Of a DNA stretch of 64,000 nucleotides, positions 32,435-40,375 are shown piece after piece (positions within the stretch are counted from its first letter, which is position 1; the number at the start of each line of letters is the position of its first letter). The translations under genes and the position numbers were made by a program. The DNA comes from Hymenobacter baengnokdamensis (GTDB lineage: Bacteria; Bacteroidota; Bacteroidia; Cytophagales; Hymenobacteraceae), in contig NZ_CP044285.1 in NCBI RefSeq assembly GCF_008728635.1, positions 3,782,001-3,846,000 of the forward strand. Direction: 5' to 3'. Below the pieces are notes generated by a model. It saw nothing but the letters and a program-made list of their open reading frames with translations. It did not search any database and had not been told where the DNA came from.

Positions 32435-34777
32435 TTACCCCTCATCAACCACCGTAGCGGTAATATCGGCTTCGTTTTCCACGGCAATTTCCAGAAGCGC
32501 GGTTCCCTGGCCAAAATCGTCGTCGCCTTCAGCTTCCAGCACCGGGGCGGCGGCCAAGGATTCGGCGGCGGCGGCTTCCTCAGCGGCTACCTGCAGGCGG
32601 CGGGCCGTTTGCTCGTGTAGCAGCGCCAGCAGGCCTTCGGGCGTAGCATTGGTAAGCTGCGCCTCGTCGGGGCGGCGGTAAAAGTCGCGGTGAATGTTGA
32701 TGGCCGGCTCGCCGGGGGCCGGGCGCTGGCAGATGTAGGCGCCATCCTCGCGCATGGTGTAGCTGTTCTGGGTATCCAGCAGGTTGAGCTGCAAGATATT
32801 AATTGCCTCACGGCGCAGCTGCGGGTTCACAATCAGAAACAGCGCCTCGATGCGGCGGTCGAACGAGCGCACCATGGCATCGGCCGAGCCGGCGTAGAGC
32901 TTGGCCTCGCCGCCGTGGTGGAAGTAGAACAGGCGGGCGTGCTCCAGGTACTCGCCCACGATACTCTTCACCTCAATATTCTCGCTCAGGCCGGGCCGCC
33001 CCGGCCGCAGGCAGCAGATGCCGCGCACGATAAACCGAATGGGCACACCGGCCTTGCTGGCCTTGTAAAACTCGTCGATTAGCTCCCGGTCTTCCAAGGA
33101 GTTCATCTTCATCACGATACCGCTCGGCAGGCCTTTTTTGGCATTCTTAGCTTCTTCGCGCACCAGGTGAATAAGCTGCTGGCGCATATCGCGCGGAGCC
33201 GTGATGAGGTACTCGTAGTCGTCGGGCTGCGAGTGGCCGGTAATTACATTAAAGAATTCCGATACATCGTGGCCGTAGGTATCGTTCGTAGTGAGCATAC
33301 TCAGGTCGGTGTAGAGGCGCGACGTTTGCTCGTTGTAGTTGCCCGAGCCGATGTGCACGTAGCGCGTCACCTTCTCGCCTTCCTTGCGGATAATCATCAG
33401 CATCTTGGTGTGGGTCTTGTACTTACCTACGCCGTAGATGACGAAGCAGCCGGCTTTTTCGAGCCGCGCCCCTTCCCGGATGTTGCGCTCCTCGTCGAAG
33501 CGGGCCTTCACCTCAAACAGCACCGAGACGTGCTTGCCGTTTTCGGCCGCTTTGAGCAGAGCAGCCGTCACGCGCGAATCTTCGGCCAACCTATATATTG
33601 TTTGCTTAATACCCAGCACCTGCGGGTCTTCAGCAGCGCGCTCCAGCAGGCGCACCACCGGCTCGATAGAGTTGTAGGGGTGGTGCAGCAGCACATCATG
33701 GTGCTTGAGATACTCGAACATGTTTTCCTCTGCCCCTTCGGGCAAGCTCAGCGGCAGCACCGGGGAAGGCAGTTTGGCGCCCTTACCCCGGAAGCTGGGG
33801 TAGCGCAGAATCTGGTTCAAGCCCTTCATATCCAGCAGCACCGGAATCACGAAGATGTTGCCGTTATCGATATTCCAGCGCTCACGCAGGATGTTCATCA
33901 GGTAGGGCGAAGCGTCGGGCTCGACCTCCACGCGCACTACCCGGCCGCGCTTGCGGGTTTTGAGGCCGATTTGAATTTCTTTAATAAAATCAGTATCTAT
34001 ATCTTCTGATTCTTCTAATGTAAAATCTCCGTTTCGCGTGATGCGGAACAGGTCGGCCGACAGGATATCGACGTTGCGGAAGAGCTTGGGCAGGTTGGCC
34101 CGCACGATTTCCTCGATGGGCACGAACACCGCCCGGTCTTTGCGCGTGATTTCAAAAAACCGCGTCAGGTTTTGTGGAATCTGCACAAAGGTCAGGCGCT
34201 CCTGGCCCTTTTCCACGTCCGGGGTCGTTACCAGGTTAGCTACCTCGCCGGCCGCACTTTCGCGGGTCACCACGCCAAAGGTCAGCACTTGGTTCATGAT
34301 GAGCGGGAAGCCGTGGTACGAATCGTAGACCATCGGCGTGAGCAGCGGAAAAACGGTGTTTTTGAAGTAGCCTTCCACCTTTTTCAGCTCAATCTCGGTC
34401 AGCTCCTCCATCCGCCGGATGCTGAAGCCATTCTTCTCAAACTGCGGCTTCAGCTCGTTTAAGTACGTCAGCGACTGGTCGTTGACGAAGCGGTGGGCAA
34501 AGTCGAGCAGCTTGCGCCGGAACGGCAGCTCGCGCAGACCCGAGTAATCGACGCGCTCCTTACCATAGTCGAGGTAATTGTAGAGCGAGCCCACCCGAAT
34601 CATAAAGAACTCGTCGAGGTTCGAGCTGGTAATGCTCAGGAAGCGCAGCTTGTCGAACAGCGAGCGGCTGGGGTCCTTGGCCTGGTCGAGCACCCGGTAG
34701 TTGAAGCGCAGCCAGCTTAGGTCGCGGCTGATATACTTGCTTTTGCGGATAAGGTCGGCAGACTTGAAGAGCTTCAT
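32435..34777 (-). CDS. ppk1: Polyphosphate kinase 1
   Basis: 780 residues from the ATG at 34775-34777. Reversibly polymerises the gamma phosphate of ATP into polyphosphate. Domains in order: N-terminal N domain (YISRDLSWLRFNYRVLDQAK, then SSNLDEFFMIRVGSLY), H domain, and the two catalytic C domains with LLHHPYNSIEPVVRLLERAA, VSVLFEVKARFDEERNIREG and the active-site His in YKTHTKMLMIIRKEG, followed by YVHIGSGNYNEQTSRLYTDL. All key elements are present. A Glu/Ala-rich tail of about 60 residues ends the protein. Three tandem AATCCGT-type heptamers lie just upstream of the start and may be regulatory. Confidence 0.97.
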   Translation of the reverse strand: MKLFKSADLIRKSKYISRDLSWLRFNYRVLDQAKDPSRSLFDKLRFLSITSSNLDEFFMIRVGSLYNYLDYGKERVDYSGLRELPFRRKLLDFAHRFVNDQSLTYLNELKPQFEKNGFSIRRMEELTEIELKKVEGYFKNTVFPLLTPMVYDSYHGFPLIMNQVLTFGVVTRESAAGEVANLVTTPDVEKGQERLTFVQIPQNLTRFFEITRKDRAVFVPIEEIVRANLPKLFRNVDILSADLFRITRNGDFTLEESEDIDTDFIKEIQIGLKTRKRGRVVRVEVEPDASPYLMNILRERWNIDNGNIFVIPVLLDMKGLNQILRYPSFRGKGAKLPSPVLPLSLPEGAEENMFEYLKHHDVLLHHPYNSIEPVVRLLERAAEDPQVLGIKQTIYRLAEDSRVTAALLKAAENGKHVSVLFEVKARFDEERNIREGARLEKAGCFVIYGVGKYKTHTKMLMIIRKEGEKVTRYVHIGSGNYNEQTSRLYTDLSMLTTNDTYGHDVSEFFNVITGHSQPDDYEYLITAPRDMRQQLIHLVREEAKNAKKGLPSGIVMKMNSLEDRELIDEFYKASKAGVPIRFIVRGICCLRPGRPGLSENIEVKSIVGEYLEHARLFYFHHGGEAKLYAGSADAMVRSFDRRIEALFLIVNPQLRREAINILQLNLLDTQNSYTMREDGAYICQRPAPGEPAINIHRDFYRRPDEAQLTNATPEGLLALLHEQTARRLQVAAEEAAAAESLAAAPVLEAEGDDDFGQGTALLEIAVENEADITATVVDEG

Positions 34778-34782
34778 AAAAT

Positions 34783-34816
34783 CACGGATTATACGGATTT
34801 AAACGGATTTTACGGG
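34783..34816. repeat. Three-fold ACGGATT direct repeat in the ppk1 leader
   Basis: ACGGATT occurs at 34784-34790, 34793-34799 and 34803-34809 with ACGGG following, a period of 9-10 bases, immediately upstream of the ppk1 ATG (34777, minus strand). Direct heptamer repeats of about this spacing can be regulator sites (Pho-box-like layout), but similar ACGGATT strings are also a common intergenic repeat in Bacteroidota. Confidence 0.6.
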
Positions 34817-34899
34817 TTTTGGGAACGTAAAACCGGCGGACTGAGTGGGAATGGCAGTTTAGTTAAGCATACGACATTAGGTAGCGCCCGGACGCGCCC

Positions 34900-35508
34900 T
34901 TATACGCCGGCAAATACGTCGGCCCATTGCAAGGCCATCTCGGGCAGCGTGTGGCTGGGCACGAGGCCGGGCTCGTAATATTCGCCTACGGCCTGGTACT
35001 CGCCGGCTTGCAGCACAAAAACGGCAATGCTCTGCTCACCGGGGTATACAATCCAGTATTCGCCCACCCCGTTTTCGGCGTAGAGGTCAAACTTGGTGCG
35101 GGTGTCGTGGATGGCGGTGCCCGGCGACACGATTTCGATAATCCAGTCGGGAGCCCCCAGGCAGCCCCGCGCGTCGAGCTTGGCCGGCTCGCAGACCACG
35201 CACAGGTCGGGCTGCACTACGGTACGTATCTGCTGGTTGCCGTTGGCCCCGCCCGTAGTCAGGCGCACGTCGAAGGGCGCCGCAAATACCTGGCAGGTTT
35301 TGCCCAGCAAAAACGTATCTACCAGCCGGCTAAAATTCATGGAGCACCGCTGATGGGCGCGGGCCGGGCCGGCCATCCTGCGTAGCACCCGGCCGCGAAT
35401 GAGTTCTACCACATCCGTGAATTTCCAGTTCAGGTAGTCGGCGTAGGTGTAACGCTGGCTGGGGTCGAGCTGGGCGATATCGGTAATGAGGGGGACGGTC
35501 GGCGTCAT
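34900..35508 (-). CDS. Uma2-family (DUF820) restriction-endonuclease-like protein, copy 1
   Basis: 202 residues from the ATG at 35506-35508. The PD-(D/E)XK-like Uma2 fold is visible: YTYADYLNWKFTDVVELIRG, VVQPDLCVVC (D in the active site), CLGAPDWIIEIVSPGTAIHD (E and adjacent residues) and TKFDLYAENGVGEYWIVYPG (K). Family members are abundant orphan putative nucleases; biological role is unknown. The start is six bases after a TATTTTGC -7-like box, so the mRNA may be leaderless. A close paralogue is at 39719-40339 on the same strand; the pair brackets an accessory segment. Confidence 0.88.
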   Translation of the reverse strand: MTPTVPLITDIAQLDPSQRYTYADYLNWKFTDVVELIRGRVLRRMAGPARAHQRCSMNFSRLVDTFLLGKTCQVFAAPFDVRLTTGGANGNQQIRTVVQPDLCVVCEPAKLDARGCLGAPDWIIEIVSPGTAIHDTRTKFDLYAENGVGEYWIVYPGEQSIAVFVLQAGEYQAVGEYYEPGLVPSHTLPEMALQWADVFAGV

Positions 35509-35638
35509 ACCTGCAAAATAACGGCGCGGGCCGGGAGGAAGGGACAAGGCGCAAAATAAAACTCGGATACGCGCCGAAAACGACACGGTTTGGCGCGATA
35601 GGCCGTCACCTTTGACACCTGTCTTTACACCTTATTTT

Positions 35639-36154
35639 ATGGAGACCTATACCCCATCCTCAATTGCCGTAGCCGAAATGCTACTAGGTGAATGGGAAAT
35701 AAATGCGCTAACCACCGCCCACTCGGCTTGTATAGCTCACCGCCCATTGGCCCTGGCCCAACTCGTCAGCTTATACCAAAGCCTGACTACTTCCAGCGAT
35801 GCAGGTATCAGTATGAACGCCGATGGCACGCACACAGTGCCGTACCATGCCCATTCCTTTACTGTCTATTTCGCTACTGCCCAAGGCATTAGTCGGGTAG
35901 CGCAGGTCATCGAGCAGCTAGCCAACCAAGTAAGCAAAGACAACAGTTGCGACCCTAAACGCCAACTAATGGACTGCTCGCTTAGTATCGGCCACGGAAC
36001 CTATGAACTGACTATGGATGAGCTAGGTGAACTATGTGAAGCTATTTTTCAGGTACTGGTAACGAACAGAAACGAAATGTCTTTCGGTGAGCACCTGGCT
36101 AATGTGCTCGCCACAACCGAGTTGCAACTCTGCGTGCTCTTGCATTTTTATTAA
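35639..36154 (+). CDS. Unknown protein
   Basis: 171 residues (METYTPSSIAVAEMLLGEW...). I do not recognise a family. It has no signal peptide, no Cys-rich or catalytic motif, a central HAHSFTVYFATAQGISRVAQ and a helical C-terminus. Base composition is near 50% GC by eye, lower than housekeeping neighbours. A -7-like CACCTTTG lies at 35607-35614. It may have been acquired with the accessory segment that follows. Confidence 0.65.
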   Translation: METYTPSSIAVAEMLLGEWEINALTTAHSACIAHRPLALAQLVSLYQSLTTSSDAGISMNADGTHTVPYHAHSFTVYFATAQGISRVAQVIEQLANQVSKDNSCDPKRQLMDCSLSIGHGTYELTMDELGELCEAIFQVLVTNRNEMSFGEHLANVLATTELQLCVLLHFY

Positions 36155-36231
36155 TATGCGCCAACTCATTTTATTAACCCTACTTTACAAGCATTAGCAC
36201 TGCCGCTACTATCAAACTTGGTTTCCTTCTA

Positions 36232-36255
36232 GTGCTCAGTCAGAGGAATTAGTTA
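36232..36255 (-). repeat. Terminal inverted repeat, left end
   Basis: Begins GTGCTCAGTCAGAGGAATTA. It matches the right end in 20 of 24 positions. The transposase stop codon (36236-36238, TGA) lies within it. Confidence 0.9.
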
Positions 36256-37030
36256 CCCTAATTTTCTGGTAATGGCGGTCGAGTTTAACGCGGGCTTTTT
36301 CGAGGGTGAACTGCCAGTGGACGGTAACCTGGGCGGCATTGCGCTGGGCCACGCAGGCGGCGACGTGGGCGGTGAGTTCGTCGAGGGTGGGGATGCGCTG
36401 GTGCAGGCACTGGCGGGCGATGGCCGAGAGTTCAAGTTCGACCATGTTAAGCCAGGAGGCATTTTTAGGGGTGTAGTGCACCTCGAAGCGGGCAGCCAGC
36501 GCGCGGGCCTGGGCGGCGGGCAGGTGCTGGTAGAAGACGGCGTCGGTGTGGGTGTTGAGGTTGTCCTGCACGAGCACGATTTTCTCGGCCTGCGCATAGT
36601 GGGCGGCCAAGGCCTGCATAAAACGGCAGTAATCGGCCCCGGTCCGGCGGGCCGAGACCTCGACCAGGCGCTGGCCGGTGCCCGGCTCAAACGCCACCAG
36701 CAGGCAGGCCGTGCCCTGGCGCACGTAGGTGCTGCTTTCGCGGCGGGGGCGCCCGGCTCTAGCGGCCTGCTCGCCTACGGCGGGCTGGGCCGGCACCGGG
36801 GGCAGGGGTTCGACGGGCTGGCTGTGGAGCACACAAGGGCGCTCATCGAAGCAGACGACGGGGAAAAGCGGGTCGTGAGGCCGCTCGTAGACGGCCAGCA
36901 CGTCCTCCATGCGGGCTACGAAGGCCGCATTCATCGCCCCGAGGCACCAGTGCTGCTGGCGGTGGGGGTGCAGCTCGTTTTTTTGAGCATCTGGCTCACC
37001 GTTTCGTGGGAAATAGTGTCCACCAGGCAC
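36236..37030 (-). CDS. IS630 transposase, downstream frame (orfB, DDE catalytic domain)
   Basis: The frame is joined to orfA by a -1 shift on AAAAAAA-C, so it has no true start of its own. It carries the DDE triad: D in PVVCFDERPCVLHS, D in KIVLVQDNLNTHTDAV, and E in KNASWLNMVELELSAIAR. The C-terminal helix ends in RVTNSSD with the stop inside the left inverted repeat. Together with orfA it makes a transposase of about 385 residues, the usual size for the family. Confidence 0.88.
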   Translation of the reverse strand: MPGGHYFPRNGEPDAQKNELHPHRQQHWCLGAMNAAFVARMEDVLAVYERPHDPLFPVVCFDERPCVLHSQPVEPLPPVPAQPAVGEQAARAGRPRRESSTYVRQGTACLLVAFEPGTGQRLVEVSARRTGADYCRFMQALAAHYAQAEKIVLVQDNLNTHTDAVFYQHLPAAQARALAARFEVHYTPKNASWLNMVELELSAIARQCLHQRIPTLDELTAHVAACVAQRNAAQVTVHWQFTLEKARVKLDRHYQKIRVTNSSD

Positions 37031-37401
37031 AGTTCCACCGCCTTATCGGCCAGCAAGCGCAGGGTCCAGCGGCTATGGCCCACCGGGGCCGGTGTACAGG
37101 CTAGCGCCGTGACGGCGGCGCGTTGGGGACCATCAAAGCGGCGTGGCCCACCACTACGCGGGGCCTCGGCCAAGGCGACTTGCCACCCGGCCGCTTCGTA
37201 CCGGCGGCGTATCTTGCTGACTGCCTGGCGGCTCAGGCCAACGGCTTGGCCGGCGGCCTGCTGGCCGATACCGGTCGCCAAGGCCAGCAGCGCCTGGGCG
37301 CGGCGCACGGCTCGTACGGGCCGACGACCGGTGCGCGTGAAATTTTCGAGGGCAGCTTGGTCAGCCGCCGGGAGGGCAAAGGGAGTAAGGGGACGAGACA
37401 T
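36931..37401 (-). CDS. IS630 transposase, upstream frame (orfA)
   Basis: 156 residues from the ATG at 37399-37401 (MSRPLTPFALPAADQAALEN). It carries the N-terminal DNA-binding part: a helix-turn-helix in RRAQALLALATGIGQQAAGQ and AVGLSRQAVSKIRRRYEAAG, then RFDGPQRAAVTALACTP and RWTLRLLADKAVE. Translation shifts into the downstream frame at the A7 run (36978-36984); without the shift it terminates at 36931. Confidence 0.85.
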   Translation of the reverse strand: MSRPLTPFALPAADQAALENFTRTGRRPVRAVRRAQALLALATGIGQQAAGQAVGLSRQAVSKIRRRYEAAGWQVALAEAPRSGGPRRFDGPQRAAVTALACTPAPVGHSRWTLRLLADKAVELCLVDTISHETVSQMLKKTSCTPTASSTGASGR

Positions 37402-37755
37402 AAGGCCCCTAACCCGGAGCACAGTGGTTTGTTAATTATTTCCTCTGACGCAGCACTAGTACCTACTCCTTATGTCCGCCGAAACCGAGTTTTTACCTTG
37501 CCTAATAATGTTAATCGCCGTCCAGTATAGCCGTCCAGTATATAGAGAGCGGCACAGTTTGGGAAACGCTGTTGCGCACGGGGTTTGCCAGGCAGCGCAC
37601 TACTATACTAGTTACCGGAGCTAGTTAAATTGAGTAAGCTGGTGGTACAGCAGAAAATACATGCTAGCTGTGGGTTTGAAGATGATGGCGCAGATTTTAT
37701 GGAGTAGCTTGCAAAGCAGTTTCACCTTTTACCAAAACACAAACCGTAAAATATT
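37402..37755. other. Intergenic region: right IS end and 13-bp tandem duplication
   Basis: After the IS right repeat there is a direct duplication of GCCGTCCAGTATA (37517-37529 and 37530-37542). The rest (37543-37755) is AT-rich and holds no ORF above about 30 codons. No strong -7/-33 pair is evident; the promoter of the Mrr-like gene should be here. CATTTTAC-like and TTTTACC strings near 37725 are weak candidates. Confidence 0.5.
37433..37456 (+). repeat. Terminal inverted repeat, right end
   Basis: Read inward on the minus strand it begins GTGCTGCGTCAGAGGAAATA, matching the left end in 20 of 24 positions, next to a TA target dinucleotide. Confidence 0.9.
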
Positions 37756-38769
37756 ATGACTATTTGGGCTCTCAAAAATCCTAGTGAAGAAGAACACGTT
37801 GCGTTTGTACATAAATCACTCAAAAAAGGTATTTCACGATTTGGATGGAGTTACATCCATAGATGTGACTTGCTACAACTAAATGATTTATTTTGGACAG
37901 AACTGAATGACGAACAAACAGAGTGCTTCAAGAAAGCAAGCTTTTTGTTGGATGTAGAACCTGGCGATTGGGTTGTGCATATCAATGTGCCACAGTATGG
38001 TAAATGCACGGCAGCTAAAGTGGCCAGAGGGTATAGATTTGATTCAGCACCAAACGAGGTGGATGACTTCCGCCATACGCTACAAATTGACTTAGGTACT
38101 TTAATAGAATTCGACCGAAATGATGCAAACATCTTACCAATAATTAGTAGCCGCTTGAAACTACAAGGCAGGTTTTGGCGCATTAATCAACTTGCAGCTT
38201 TCGAGAAATCTATTCAAAACCTTAGAACTGGTGCTGTCATACTGAAGTCCGATGAGCGTGCTGAAACTTACCATCTCCGCGATTCTTTAGTACCGTTACT
38301 AAAAGATTTTACTTCGAAAATTCAACTCAACAATCCATCCCATAGTTTTGAGGCATTTTTAGCAGAAATTTTCCGTAGAATCCCTGGAGTTACTAATGTT
38401 AATGAGCATGGCAGACACAAAGGATTTGGAACAGACAATGGCGCAGACCTTATTGTATCTTATGATACTGGATTACCGATAACTGGCCTGCAAAAAGCCG
38501 CAACGCTTGTTATTCAAGCTAAATCTTACACCGATATTCATTGGGAAACCAACGCGGTTGACCAACTTGAGGAAGCAATGGCTACGTTTAACGCTGACTC
38601 GGGCTTACTTATAACTACAGCTCAAGCGTCTGAACATTTAATCGCCGCTTTCGATAAAATTAGCACACAACTTCTGGAAAAAGGCAAAACTGTGTCTTTA
38701 ATTAGCGGTGACGATGTGGCTAGGTTTGCCTTAAAATTCGGTGCTGATTTATTACTGGCTGAAAAGTAA
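37756..38769 (+). CDS. Mrr-like restriction endonuclease-fold protein
   Basis: 337 residues. The N-terminal half (MTIWALKNPSEEEHVAFVHK...) has a W-rich HIRAN/EVE-like start with LDVEPGDWVVHINVPQYGKC, suggesting a nucleic-acid-reading domain, though I cannot assign it. The C-terminal half has the Mrr pattern: F-x-x-F-LAEIFRRIPGVTNVNE, D231 in GTDNGADLIVSY and Q254-A-K256 in ATLVIQAKSYTDI, followed by DQLEEAMATFNADSGLLITT. So a nuclease that may sense modified or foreign DNA is likely. DNA is AT-rich (about 35% GC in the stretch I counted), unlike both flanks, indicating recent transfer. A WYL regulator starts 19 bases after its stop. Confidence 0.82.
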   Translation: MTIWALKNPSEEEHVAFVHKSLKKGISRFGWSYIHRCDLLQLNDLFWTELNDEQTECFKKASFLLDVEPGDWVVHINVPQYGKCTAAKVARGYRFDSAPNEVDDFRHTLQIDLGTLIEFDRNDANILPIISSRLKLQGRFWRINQLAAFEKSIQNLRTGAVILKSDERAETYHLRDSLVPLLKDFTSKIQLNNPSHSFEAFLAEIFRRIPGVTNVNEHGRHKGFGTDNGADLIVSYDTGLPITGLQKAATLVIQAKSYTDIHWETNAVDQLEEAMATFNADSGLLITTAQASEHLIAAFDKISTQLLEKGKTVSLISGDDVARFALKFGADLLLAEK

Positions 38770-38787
38770 TATAACTGGTTTTTTGTA

Positions 38788-39693
38788 ATGCCCGCCCGCG
38801 CCCACCTTCTTCGCCAGTTTCACATTGTGCAGCGGCTACAGGCGGTACGCGGGCGGGCATTGCCATTTGACGAAATCCGGCGCTATTTGCTGGAAGAAAC
38901 AGCAGTGGGCGACTACGAAGGTGGCTATGAGCTGCGCACGTTTCAGCGCGACAAGCAGGAGATAATCGACCTGTTTGGCATTACCATCAGGGCCCGTAAA
39001 AACGAAGGGTACTACCTTGCCGAAACCGAGCCACTGCCAGCCGACCAGCAGCGGCTTTTCGAAGCATTTGAGCTACAAGAGTTTCTGCGGCTACCGCAGG
39101 CGCTGGGGCCGTTTGTGCAGGCCGAGGCGCGGCGGCCGCTAGGGCTACAGTACCTGCGGCCGCTGTTGCGGGCTGCGCAAGCCGGGCAGGTGGTCGAGTT
39201 TCAGTACCAGAAGCACTGGGAAGAGCAGGCCGAAACGCGCACGGTAGGGCCACTGCTGCTCAAGGAGTTTCGGGGACGCTGGTACGTGCTGGCCGCAATG
39301 GTGTGGAGCGGGCGGCTAGCCTGCTTCGGCCTCGACCGCATTCAGGACCTACAGTTGACGGCTGCAACATTCAGCCCACCTGCCGGCTTCGACGCGACTA
39401 CTTACTACGCCGATGCTTTTGGCATCACGCGGCCGCACGATGCCGCGCCGCAAGAGGTAGTGCTGTGCTTTGCGCCCACGCAGGGGCGCTACGCGCTGAG
39501 CTATCCGCTCCACGCGTCGCAGCAGGTACTGGTGCAAAATGAGGAGGAAATCCAACTGGCGCTGTGGGTATATGACACCCACGACCTGCGTATGGAGCTG
39601 CTCAGCTACGGGCCCGAGGTGCAGGTACTAGCGCCGCCAGCGCTGCGCGACTGGCTGCACGCGCAGCACGCCGAGGCGGCCGGGCCAGCATAG
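38788..39693 (+). CDS. WYL-domain transcriptional regulator
   Basis: 301 residues. N-terminal winged-helix region (HIVQRLQAVRGRALPFDEIR, then ELRTFQRDKQEIIDLFGITI) is followed by the WYL domain (VVEFQYQKHWEEQAETRTVG, FRGRWYVLAAMVW) and a C-terminal WCX-like part (APQEVVLCFAPTQGRYALSY). WYL regulators often control defence loci and sense nucleic-acid or nucleotide ligands. It is GC-rich, unlike the AT-rich gene 19 bases upstream, so the pair was not acquired as one uniform block or the two have different ages. Co-transcription with the Mrr-like gene is likely. Confidence 0.88.
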   Translation: MPARAHLLRQFHIVQRLQAVRGRALPFDEIRRYLLEETAVGDYEGGYELRTFQRDKQEIIDLFGITIRARKNEGYYLAETEPLPADQQRLFEAFELQEFLRLPQALGPFVQAEARRPLGLQYLRPLLRAAQAGQVVEFQYQKHWEEQAETRTVGPLLLKEFRGRWYVLAAMVWSGRLACFGLDRIQDLQLTAATFSPPAGFDATTYYADAFGITRPHDAAPQEVVLCFAPTQGRYALSYPLHASQQVLVQNEEEIQLALWVYDTHDLRMELLSYGPEVQVLAPPALRDWLHAQHAEAAGPA

Positions 39694-39718
39694 GGCCAAG
39701 TGCTACTATAAAACGGCG

Positions 39719-40339
39719 CTAGCTTAGCCCCTCAAACACGTCGGCCCATTGCAGCTGCAGTTCGGGCAGCGTGTGAGAGGGCACCAGGCCAGGCTCATAG
39801 TAGTCACCTTTCGGCTGATACTCATCGCCTTCGAGCACGAAGACGGAAATGGCTTGCTCGCCGGGATATACTATCCAGTACTCGCCTACGCCGTTTTCGG
39901 CATACAGGTCAAACTTGGTTTTGGTATCGTGGGTGGCGGTGCTGGGCGACACGATTTCGATAATCCAGTCGGGCGCCCCCAGGCAGCCGCGCTTGTCCAC
40001 TTTGCTGAGGTCGCAGATGACGCACAGGTCGGGCTGCACCACGGTTTGCACCTGGGTGTCGCCGTTGCCAGTGCTGCGCAATAGGCGCACGTCGAAGGGC
40101 GCGGGGAATACGCGGCAGGGTTTTCCTTTAAGGTAATTCCAAATTATCCCATTAAAATTAGAGGAGACAATTTGATGGAATGTGGTCGGGGCCGACATCT
40201 TGCGCAGTACGCGGCCGCGTATCAGCTCCACGTACTCACTGAACTTCCAGCTCAGGTAGTCGGCATACGAATAGGTTTGGCTCAGGTCGAGCTGCGAGAT
40301 GTCGGTAATCGGGGCCATTGTATCGGTAAGAGGAGCCAT
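39719..40339 (-). CDS. Uma2-family restriction-endonuclease-like protein, copy 2
   Basis: 206 residues from 40339 (alternative start at 40318, MAPITDISQLDL, which aligns better with copy 1). Conserved elements: YSYADYLSWKFSEYVELIRG, VVQPDLCVICDLS, CLGAPDWIIEIVSPSTATHD and TKFDLYAENGVGEYWIVYPG. The last segment and the C-terminal GLVPSHTLPE... are nearly identical to copy 1 at 34900-35508. A TAAATTTC box lies seven bases before the 40339 ATG. Both copies are on the minus strand in the same direction. Confidence 0.87.
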   Translation of the reverse strand: MAPLTDTMAPITDISQLDLSQTYSYADYLSWKFSEYVELIRGRVLRKMSAPTTFHQIVSSNFNGIIWNYLKGKPCRVFPAPFDVRLLRSTGNGDTQVQTVVQPDLCVICDLSKVDKRGCLGAPDWIIEIVSPSTATHDTKTKFDLYAENGVGEYWIVYPGEQAISVFVLEGDEYQPKGDYYEPGLVPSHTLPELQLQWADVFEGLS

Positions 40340-40375
40340 AGTAGCAGAAATTTACGCCCGGAAGCTTAAAGCCGT

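Larger units (their letters stand above)
36232..37456 (-). mobile_element. IS630-family insertion sequence, complete
   Basis: 1225 bases between imperfect 24-bp terminal inverted repeats, flanked by the TA dinucleotide at 36230-36231 and 37457-37458, the hallmark target of IS630/Tc1 elements. The transposase is encoded in two overlapping frames joined by a probable -1 frameshift. The DDE triad is visible. Both ends and both frames are intact, so the copy may be active. Its right side is followed by the AT-rich nuclease gene. Confidence 0.93.

Noticed and set aside
35612..35639. Earlier start for the unknown protein at 35639
   Set aside because: The -7-like CACCTTTG at 35607-35614 would overlap it; ATG at 35639 is preferred.
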